Assembly: GCA_964515915.1 (NCBI GenBank)
Contig: CAZEXM010000075.1
Coordinates: forward strand, 1 to 13,829
Direction: 5' to 3'
DNA from: JAHOYW01 sp964515915
Lineage (GTDB): Bacteria; Verrucomicrobiota; Lentisphaeria; Victivallales; Victivallaceae
Length of the DNA stretch: 13,829 nt
The translations under genes were made by a program, and so were the position numbers. The notes below the pieces were generated by a model. It saw nothing but the letters and a program-made list of their open reading frames with translations, had not been told where the DNA came from and did not search any database. Positions 1 through 5,419 of the stretch are shown here, piece after piece. The stretch's first letter is position 1. Every line of letters starts with the position of its first letter.

Positions 1-73
1 AAATTGCATCATAATATCAAGCAGAAAAACGAACTGCAAAACTTAAGTAATAATATACTGCATTAACAGAGGC

Positions 74-105
74 GGCTACATCTTTCTCGATTCTACAATG
101 TAGCC
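74..105. repeat. Inverted repeat GGCTACA/TGTAGCC, first half of a double hairpin
   Basis: GGCTACA at 74-80 is the exact reverse complement of TGTAGCC at 99-105, with an 18-base loop. CTACA at 93-97 is also complementary to TGTAG at 99-103 with a one-base loop, so the 3' arm has two possible partners. The last base of this arm (105) is the first base of the next stem, which gives two stacked hairpins. The layout resembles a dispersed palindromic (REP-like) element or an attenuator leader. The window has no second copy, so I cannot choose between them. Confidence 0.5.
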
Positions 106-130
106 ACGGCTGTCTCTAGCCGTGTTTTTA
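105..130 (+). terminator. Intrinsic terminator-like hairpin
   Basis: A perfect 7-bp stem, CACGGCT (105-111) with AGCCGTG (118-124), closes a six-base loop GTCTCT and is followed directly by TTTTTA (125-130). That is the form of a Rho-independent terminator reading on the + strand. No gene ends just before it inside the window: the nearest in-frame stop I checked is TAA at 64-66. It may therefore serve a gene left of the window, or act as an attenuator in a leader. Confidence 0.55.
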
Positions 131-138
131 CTAACCTT

Positions 139-336
139 TTGAATGCAAATTGGTATAATTTACTGCTTGAAGCCTTACGCAGACGCAATCAGCTTAATCC
201 GGGAGGCCGTTATCATGTTTACGCTGAGCTGGCAGAATATTTCAAGCAAAAAGGAAAATTTCCGGGCTCCGCTTTGGACGGAATGTCTGATGAAAAGTTT
301 CCTGGAAATATTACAGACATACTATATCGTGGTTGA
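139..336 (+). CDS. Doubtful short ORF, possibly a gene remnant (65 aa)
   Basis: I do not recognise this product. The frame is open from 67 (after TAA at 64-66) to the TGA at 334-336. It has a coding-like amino-acid mix in its second half, with a segment AELAEYFKQKGKFPG, but no ATG and no Shine-Dalgarno near the TTG at 139. The open frame also runs back through the terminator-like hairpin. A competing frame has an ATG at 215 preceded by GGGAGG with an 8-base spacer and runs to 427, but its product is low in charge and would overlap the next gene by 26 bases. The simplest reading is the 3' remnant of a gene or chance. A real small protein is less likely. Confidence 0.25.
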   Translation: MNANWYNLLLEALRRRNQLNPGGRYHVYAELAEYFKQKGKFPGSALDGMSDEKFPGNITDILYRG

Positions 337-361
337 AAAAAGCTTAAACATGTGCAATATT
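333..361 (+). promoter_or_regulatory. Possible promoter for the GYF_2-RDD gene
   Basis: TTGAAA (333-338, five of six matches to the -35 consensus) is followed after 17 bases by AATATT (356-361, four of six), which is preceded by TGC, an extended -10 motif. Transcription would start near 368, leaving a leader of about 34 bases before the ATG at 402. The region is AT-rich, so chance matches are possible. Confidence 0.35.
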
Positions 362-401
362 CTTATATTATTAATCAACTTAATACCCGGGAGGCATTTG
401 A

Positions 402-1022
402 ATGGATTGGCATTACGCACAAAATAATGAAACAATCGGCCCTGTAACCGAAGATGAAATAAAAGAGCTTATCGCCAGGGGAACAATCAATGCCGACACT
501 ATGGTCTGGAACAGCACATTTGAAGATTGGCAAGCCTTATCAGCTACCGGGCTGGCAGCTTTACTGTCAACAGGTTCTGATGATGCCGCTCATGTCGGCT
601 TGCTCTACGCCGGATTCTGGATTCGCGTCGGCTCCACAATGCTTGACGGAATTATTTTGTGGCCGATAAATATGTTAGTACTGTTACTGTTTGGACTTTC
701 GGCAACAGGAGGAACTTCACCGGAAACTTTTATGGGCGTACAGCTTTTAGGGCAGTTTATTCAAATTTCAGTCAGTTTCCTCTATACTACTTTGTTGATT
801 TGGAAATATGGTGGTACCCTGGGCATGCTCGCACTTGGTTTATGTGTCGTGAATCCGGATGGTTCGATGATCAGTTATCCGAAATCCCTGGGGCGCTATT
901 TCGCTTACATACTAAACGGTTTTACTTTCGGTATTGGTTTTATAATGGTAGCCTTTGACAAGGAAAAACGCGCGCTTCACGATGTAATTTGCGGAACCAG
1001 GGTCGTCTACAAAAAGAAATAA
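402..1022 (+). CDS. GYF_2 (DUF4339) - RDD family membrane protein (206 aa)
   Basis: This is an inner-membrane protein of unknown function. Residues 1-50 form a GYF_2 domain: WHYAQNNETIGPVTEDEIKE gives the Trp-Tyr start and G-P-V turn, and VWNSTFEDWQAL gives the closing Trp motif. GYF domains usually bind proline-rich peptides or serve as protein contacts. Residues about 66-203 form an RDD domain with its conserved Arg and two Asp: R75 and D82 in GFWIRVGSTMLDG, and D194 in RALHDVICGTRVV. There are about three hydrophobic membrane segments (about 78-100, 110-150 and 165-185). The start is clear: GGGAGG at 389-394, 7 bases before the ATG. It stands alone and converges with the GH130 operon. RDD proteins have been linked to ion or solute transport, but nothing here shows a substrate. 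Confidence 0.85.
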   Translation: MDWHYAQNNETIGPVTEDEIKELIARGTINADTMVWNSTFEDWQALSATGLAALLSTGSDDAAHVGLLYAGFWIRVGSTMLDGIILWPINMLVLLLFGLSATGGTSPETFMGVQLLGQFIQISVSFLYTTLLIWKYGGTLGMLALGLCVVNPDGSMISYPKSLGRYFAYILNGFTFGIGFIMVAFDKEKRALHDVICGTRVVYKKK

Positions 1023-1052
1023 AATATGTTAGTTTTTACATGTTCGAAATGC

Positions 1053-1083
1053 GGCCGGGGCGCACCCGGTGAAGTTTCCGGCC
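1053..1083. terminator. GC-rich hairpin between convergent genes
   Basis: GGCCGG (1053-1058) can pair with CCGGCC (1078-1083). Alternatively the nested CCGGG (1055-1059) pairs with CCCGG (1065-1069). It lies between the ends of the RDD gene (1022) and the last GH130 gene (1118), where a two-way terminator is expected. Neither strand has a T tract directly after the stem, so it would be an atypical intrinsic terminator. Confidence 0.3.
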
Positions 1084-1117
1084 ATTCAGCTCACGCCAAT
1101 CCCTGAACTTGCGTCAA

Positions 1118-2047
1118 TCAGTTCAATGAAAAATCAATCAGCTGTGTAAAGTTTGCGGTCGCGACACACAAATGAGTATCAGCTCCGCCGTAATATACTT
1201 TCAACTCATCATTGTCTTCGAGAATGGCGCCGCAGGCAAAAACCACGTTGCCGACATCGCCGATGCGTTCGTAATCCTCGCGCGGTGAAAGTATTGATTC
1301 TTCACAGCGATTAATTATTTTAATGGGATTTTCCAAATCGAGCATCACCGTGCCGATTCGATAAACAGGCCCTGAAGAAGTCATTTTCACCCCGTGGTAG
1401 ATTTCCAGCCAGCCGTGTTCGGTTTTGATCGGCGGAACTGACGCGCCGATTCGGTAACTGTCCCAGAAGCGCGGCCTCGGCGGCATAAGTATTTTTGCTC
1501 TCCCCCAGTCAAGCAGATTCTTTGAATATGATATCCAGATGCTTCCGATACCATTTCCAATCGGGCGGTCAAAGCGTACATATTGATCATTGATTTTCGC
1601 GGGAAAAAGAATGCCGTCTTTATTGCCGGGTTCAGAAACCAGCGCGATACGTTCATAATCATAAAAATTTTCGGTTTTAGCCAGGGCAATCCGCGCGCCG
1701 TACCGGGAATATGCCGTGTACATGACATAATAGGTGCCGTCGATCATGGTAATCCGCGGATCCTCAATGCCCCTGGCTTCATATTTCGCAAAAATGCCGT
1801 TTTTCGCAGGCGTCATGACCGGCTCGGGCTCCACCTCAAAATGCAAACCGTTTTCGCTTTTTGCCAAAGCGAAAACAGAAACTCCTCCCTGTCCCTCAAT
1901 TCTCAACAAAAGATAATAAATTCCGTCCTTCCTGACAGTGGAGCCGTTGAATACGGTGTTACATCTGAATGGAATGTCCTCCAGTCCAACTATTGGATTT
2001 CCCTCAAATCGATGAAGAAAATCCCTGCCGTATTTACACCTGGCCAT
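1118..2047 (-). CDS. GH130 family glycoside phosphorylase/hydrolase, copy A (309 aa)
   Basis: This is a predicted five-bladed beta-propeller GH130 enzyme. Known members split beta-mannosides with phosphate to give mannose 1-phosphate, or hydrolyse beta-1,2-mannosides. The signature is intact: GIEDPRI with the expected catalytic acid D96, then a segment ending in RFDRP, and RIGASVPPIKT followed by IYHGV. In phosphorolytic members the basic residues in these blocks contact phosphate. There is no signal peptide, so it should act in the cytoplasm. I chose ATG 2047, preceded by AGGGA about 9 bases upstream. The TTG at 2053 sits too close to that site. The start lies two bases after the stop of copy B, so translation is probably coupled. 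It is the last gene of the operon and closer in sequence to copy B than to copy C. The linkage it cleaves cannot be read from the sequence. Confidence 0.85.
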   Translation of the reverse strand: MARCKYGRDFLHRFEGNPIVGLEDIPFRCNTVFNGSTVRKDGIYYLLLRIEGQGGVSVFALAKSENGLHFEVEPEPVMTPAKNGIFAKYEARGIEDPRITMIDGTYYVMYTAYSRYGARIALAKTENFYDYERIALVSEPGNKDGILFPAKINDQYVRFDRPIGNGIGSIWISYSKNLLDWGRAKILMPPRPRFWDSYRIGASVPPIKTEHGWLEIYHGVKMTSSGPVYRIGTVMLDLENPIKIINRCEESILSPREDYERIGDVGNVVFACGAILEDNDELKVYYGGADTHLCVATANFTQLIDFSLN

Positions 2048-2049
2048 AG

Positions 2050-2994
2050 TCAAAATTCCCTTTTGCTGGCGAGACAGTCTTCTTCTATTTCATCAAGCAT
2101 GGTCGTACCGACGCAAATACAACTGTTGGCGGCGCCGTAATAAAGTAAAAGTTTTTCCCCTTCAAGAATGCCGCCGCATGAAGATACCACATTAAAAATA
2201 TCACCGACGCGCTCGTGAAATGCACGCGGGGAAATTATCGGTATGTTGGTCCTGGCAATTACTTTTGCCGGATCAGCCGGGTCCAGAAAAGCGGCCCCGA
2301 TCCTGGCAATCGGGCCCCCGGAGGTATTTTTGACGCCGTAATATATTAACAGCCACCTGCCGTCGTCAAGCCGCATCGGCGGCACCGCCGGGCCGACCTT
2401 GTGCGAATCCCAGAAACCGCCCCGCGGCGACATTAATTCATCGTATCCGCCCCAGTATATGAGGTCATCGGAATAACTTATCCATATTCTCCCGCCTTCC
2501 TTGAGCATCTCCAGTTTTACATATTTGCCGTCAATTTTTTCAGGAAAGAGCAAGCCGCCCTTGGAATCAGGCTCGGAAATAAACGCGCGCTTTTTGACTG
2601 TTTTAAAATCCCTGGTCTCAGCCAGAGCCAAACGAAAACCGTACAGGCTGGAGGCGGTGTAGGTAATATAGTACACGTCTCCGATAAGCGTAATTTTGGG
2701 ATCAAGTACGCCGTAGCGTTCATATTTGGCGAACTTTCCCCTTGAGTCGCTGGAAATAAAAGGTGTGCCATCCACTGTAAAACGATGCGGATCATCACTT
2801 TGCGTCATATAGATGCTTTTTGTGCCGCGCATGTCCTCGATGGTTACCAGCAGCAAATACCGTCCCTTGAACTTTACCGCGGCGGCATTGCAAATGTGCG
2901 AACACGGACAGCAAAGGTCCGTAATCGTGATTATCGGATTTCCTTTCCAACGGTTAATTACATCAATATTTCTGTATTGCTTCCCCCTGGTCAT
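2050..2994 (-). CDS. GH130-like protein, copy B, with altered active-site residues (314 aa)
   Basis: This has the same fold and length as copy A, and the two share blocks such as FWDS, VPP and the YYG near the end, so they are probably an old tandem duplication. The usual signature is eroded. GIEDPRI becomes GVLDPKI: the catalytic Asp (D98) stays, but the Glu before it is Leu and the following Arg is Lys. The RFDRP block becomes KLEML, and IYHGV becomes IYYGV, losing the His. The LLLRIE strand becomes LLVTIED. These changes hit residues that hold sugar or phosphate in active relatives, so specificity may differ or catalysis may be weak. ATG 2994 is preferred: AGGAG lies upstream, with an 11-base gap from GGAG to the ATG, whereas TTG 3003 sits only 2 bases from it. 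The gap to copy C is 27 bases. There is no signal peptide. Confidence 0.8.
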   Translation of the reverse strand: MTRGKQYRNIDVINRWKGNPIITITDLCCPCSHICNAAAVKFKGRYLLLVTIEDMRGTKSIYMTQSDDPHRFTVDGTPFISSDSRGKFAKYERYGVLDPKITLIGDVYYITYTASSLYGFRLALAETRDFKTVKKRAFISEPDSKGGLLFPEKIDGKYVKLEMLKEGGRIWISYSDDLIYWGGYDELMSPRGGFWDSHKVGPAVPPMRLDDGRWLLIYYGVKNTSGGPIARIGAAFLDPADPAKVIARTNIPIISPRAFHERVGDIFNVVSSCGGILEGEKLLLYYGAANSCICVGTTMLDEIEEDCLASKREF

Positions 2995-3021
2995 GATTGT
3001 CAACGCTCCTTTGCTCTTTTT

Positions 3022-4089
3022 TCACAAAAACGTCCGCATTATTTCATCAACCGTGCTTATCGCCAGGCACGACGCCTCGTCAGCCGCTCCGTAGTACAAG
3101 TAAACACAGCCGTCCTTTTCAACTATTCCATTGCTGAATACGACACCAGGAAAAAAACCACCGGTTTCATATTCCGCTTCGGGAATTAAAAACGGTTTTT
3201 CCGGACGTTTGAGCACCTTCCACGGCTCATCAATATCCAGCAGCATCGCAAAAAGACTGTAACGCGATTCCGCGTCCTTTGCATGATATATGCAGAGCCA
3301 GCCCCGGTCGGTCTTCAAAGGGGCGCTGCCGCCGCCGATTTTTAATCCTTCATAGATATTATCAGGCCGCGGCCTGGCCAGGCATTTGTACCCGCCCCAA
3401 TGCAGCAAATCAGGAGACCGGGCATACCAGATCGAGGGTTTTCCGAAACCGTCATTGTTCGGACGGTGCAGGGCGGCATATTTTCCCTTGATTTTCTCCG
3501 GGAAAACCGCCACGTCTTTATTCTGGGGATAAAATATGACCCCCAGCCGTTCATGGGTGACAAAATCGTCGGTACGCGACAAGGCGGTGCTCCACCCGTC
3601 ACCGGAGACAATCGTGTAGTTTATATAATACCTGCCGTCAATAAGGCTCACCCGCGCGTCCTCGATACCGTATTCCTCGTCCGCCGAACAAGGATAGATA
3701 AAAGCCTTGTCATCAACGGTAAAATCAATACCGTTTTTACTGCGGGCCAGCCGGATATGACTGATGCTCGAAAGATAATCCTTTCCCTTATAGACAACGC
3801 CCCGGCTGTCCTTCAAGCAAAGTTCCGGGTCATGCTCAGCAAATTCCATGACTCCGGGGACTCCGTCAGCAGAGCTGAAATCGTAAAACGGCACCCGGAT
3901 TTTTCCCGGCGCGCGCACACAGTCCTCAGCAACCCGCAGGAGTAGAATAATTTCGCCCTTAAACAGCACGGCTCCCGGATTAAACGCCCCGACAACCCTG
4001 AAGCCTGCAGCCGACGGACGGACATCTCCGGGGCGGATCAAGGGGTTTTTTTCGCAGCGTTTGAATAGCGTCCTGCCTTTATCCCACAT
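3022..4089 (-). CDS. GH130 family enzyme, copy C, mannooligosaccharide-phosphorylase-like (355 aa)
   Basis: This is the largest of the three copies. It has the order of motifs seen in bacterial beta-mannooligosaccharide phosphorylases and related proteins: FNPGAVLFKGEIILLLRVAED near residues 36-56, SISHIRLARSKNGIDF near 108-123, GIEDARV with catalytic D144, FPEKI then ALHRP, PSIWYARSPDLLHWG, KIGGGSAPLKT and IYHAK. The Lys and His of the last two blocks are present, and the usual Pro after EDxR is Ala in place of EDPR. The frame is open back to 4245, but GAGG at 4097-4100 lies exactly 7 bases before ATG 4089. An ATG at 4095 is only one base from it. The start lies inside the last codons of the glycosyltransferase, an 11-base overlap. 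It is cytoplasmic, with no signal peptide. Confidence 0.85.
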   Translation of the reverse strand: MWDKGRTLFKRCEKNPLIRPGDVRPSAAGFRVVGAFNPGAVLFKGEIILLLRVAEDCVRAPGKIRVPFYDFSSADGVPGVMEFAEHDPELCLKDSRGVVYKGKDYLSSISHIRLARSKNGIDFTVDDKAFIYPCSADEEYGIEDARVSLIDGRYYINYTIVSGDGWSTALSRTDDFVTHERLGVIFYPQNKDVAVFPEKIKGKYAALHRPNNDGFGKPSIWYARSPDLLHWGGYKCLARPRPDNIYEGLKIGGGSAPLKTDRGWLCIYHAKDAESRYSLFAMLLDIDEPWKVLKRPEKPFLIPEAEYETGGFFPGVVFSNGIVEKDGCVYLYYGAADEASCLAISTVDEIMRTFL

Positions 4090-5209
4090 ATACATACCTC
4101 GATCTCGGAAAATTAGGGTCAAAGCGTCTGTAAACATCCAGCGTCCGTTCGGCAATAATACTCCAGGAAATTTTTTCCCGCACATGGCGCAACGCGTTTT
4201 CCGAGCATTCCCGGTAAAGCTCATCGTCCTGTAATAAACTGACAATTCGATCTACATATTCATCATCGCCGGTCGCGGTAAAACCGGCTTTCGACTCATT
4301 GATAATACTCTTAAACGCGGGTAAATCAGAACAGACAACCGGCTTCCCGAAAGTAAATGCGTGCGCCATAATTCCACTCTGCGCTCCGGCTTTGTATGGA
4401 AAGGCGACTATATCAGAAGCAGAGACGATAGTGTCAAAGGTATCTTGCGGAAACTGGCCCCGGAATACTTCGATTTTATCACGAACCGGGGAATTATCAA
4501 TCTTTGCGAAAAGATCATTGCGATAATGCGAAAAATCAACCATTCGCATTTTTCCGGAGATGACCAGCGTCGCCTCCGGGCAGCGCTCAACAACTTCCGG
4601 GAAGATATCAACCATCCGGTCAAAACATTTACTCGGCCTGAAATACCCGGCAAGTAATACGACTTTTCTGCCGTCAAGGTTCAATTTTGCCTTGGCGTCG
4701 TTGACGGGTTCCATTTCTCTGGCTCCATGCGGCACAAGGATTATTTTCGCGGGGTCGGCGCCATAAACTGCTTGTAAAATATTGACATGAACCTTTTCAT
4801 GAACAATTATCGCGTCAAGTTCGCGGCACATTGTGGAAAGAATTATTTTTTTCCTGTATTCCGGCTCGGGATGTACGGTATGCAGCGTGGCAACCACTAC
4901 CATAGTCATCGATTTGAACCGGTATATCAACTCAAGTACCGCAATACCGTCCATTTCACCAAAAAGGCCGTACTCGTGCTGGATATGCACGACATCAGGA
5001 GTGAACTGCATAGTCATGTCAAAGATTTTTTTCGCGATAGCGCCTTGTTTCGAGCCGTAAGCAGGATAAACTTCGTCACCTTTCGCTCCATATTGACTGA
5101 TTACATGCAACTCATTCGAGGTGGATTTCATAGCATTCACAAGAAAACTGGAATAAGTAGCTATACCGCACTCAATAGGCGGATAACTGGTAACAAGTGC
5201 AATGCGCAT
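4079..5209 (-). CDS. GT4 family glycosyltransferase (376 aa)
   Basis: This is a GT-B fold transferase expected to move a sugar from a nucleotide donor onto an acceptor at the cytoplasmic side. The N-terminal half opens with MRIALVTSYPPIECGIATYS, the CGIATYS loop (14-20) of a GT4 subgroup, followed by IQHEYGLFG (76-84). The C-terminal half has VPHG (159-162), GYFRPSKCFD (188-197) and SASDIVAFPYKAGAQSGIM (263-281), then FGKPVV (287-292). The usual EX7E donor motif is not plain: the region reads AGAQSGIMAHAF, which lacks the usual Glu residues. The start is well supported by AGGAG, 7 bases upstream of ATG 5209. It is the first gene of the operon, and its end overlaps the start of GH130 copy C. 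A mannosyltransferase role is inferred from those neighbours only. Confidence 0.85.
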   Translation of the reverse strand: MRIALVTSYPPIECGIATYSSFLVNAMKSTSNELHVISQYGAKGDEVYPAYGSKQGAIAKKIFDMTMQFTPDVVHIQHEYGLFGEMDGIAVLELIYRFKSMTMVVVATLHTVHPEPEYRKKIILSTMCRELDAIIVHEKVHVNILQAVYGADPAKIILVPHGAREMEPVNDAKAKLNLDGRKVVLLAGYFRPSKCFDRMVDIFPEVVERCPEATLVISGKMRMVDFSHYRNDLFAKIDNSPVRDKIEVFRGQFPQDTFDTIVSASDIVAFPYKAGAQSGIMAHAFTFGKPVVCSDLPAFKSIINESKAGFTATGDDEYVDRIVSLLQDDELYRECSENALRHVREKISWSIIAERTLDVYRRFDPNFPRSRYVYVG

Positions 5210-5271
5210 AACACTCTCCTAATAAACGTGTTAACTCTTTCAAGATATTAATGCCGTTATGGCTGTTTTTT

Positions 5272-5300
5272 AAAATAATGCCGGAATGTAAAATTGTCAA
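5272..5300 (-). promoter_or_regulatory. Promoter of the GT4-GH130 operon
   Basis: On the minus strand TTGACA (5300-5295, perfect -35 box) is followed after 17 bases by TATTTT (5277-5272, four of six -10 matches). Transcription would start near 5265, giving a leader of about 55 bases before the glycosyltransferase ATG. This suggests the operon can be transcribed independently of valS. Confidence 0.6.
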
Positions 5301-5358
5301 CGGATATTTGCGACAAAAGCTTTCTTTACCAGAATTTTTTTTTCGGCGAAACCGCCGG

Positions 5359-5392
5359 AAAACAAAAATATATCGCACCGGGACGTTCCCGG
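5359..5392 (-). terminator. Possible valS terminator
   Basis: CCGGGA (5378-5383) pairs with TCCCGG (5387-5392) around a three-base loop, about 28 bases past the valS stop. On the minus strand it is followed by an AT-rich run with TTTTTGTTTT, starting about 8 bases after the stem. The delayed T tract makes it a weak intrinsic terminator. A second palindrome, CCTGGACCAGG (5409-5419), touches the stop codon and may add to the structure. Confidence 0.35.
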
Positions 5393-5419
5393 CGGGACCC
5401 GGACGGCGCCTGGACCAGG

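Noticed and set aside
1583..2140. 185-codon + strand open frame opposite GH130 copies A and B
   Set aside because: It lies antisense to two clear GH130 genes, spans their junction, and its translation has no recognisable domain. It is a shadow of the real frames.
3400..3945. 181-codon + strand open frame opposite GH130 copy C
   Set aside because: Antisense to a well-supported gene, with no family motif in its product.
4787..5251. 154-codon + strand open frame opposite the glycosyltransferase
   Set aside because: Antisense to the N-terminal half of the GT4 gene, and it reads through that gene's promoter leader. No domain is seen.
5344..5357. CGGCG/CGCCG hairpin beside a run of nine T as a terminator
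   Set aside because: On the + strand the T run comes before the stem, and on the minus strand the stem is followed by A residues, so it has the wrong polarity for an intrinsic terminator in either direction.
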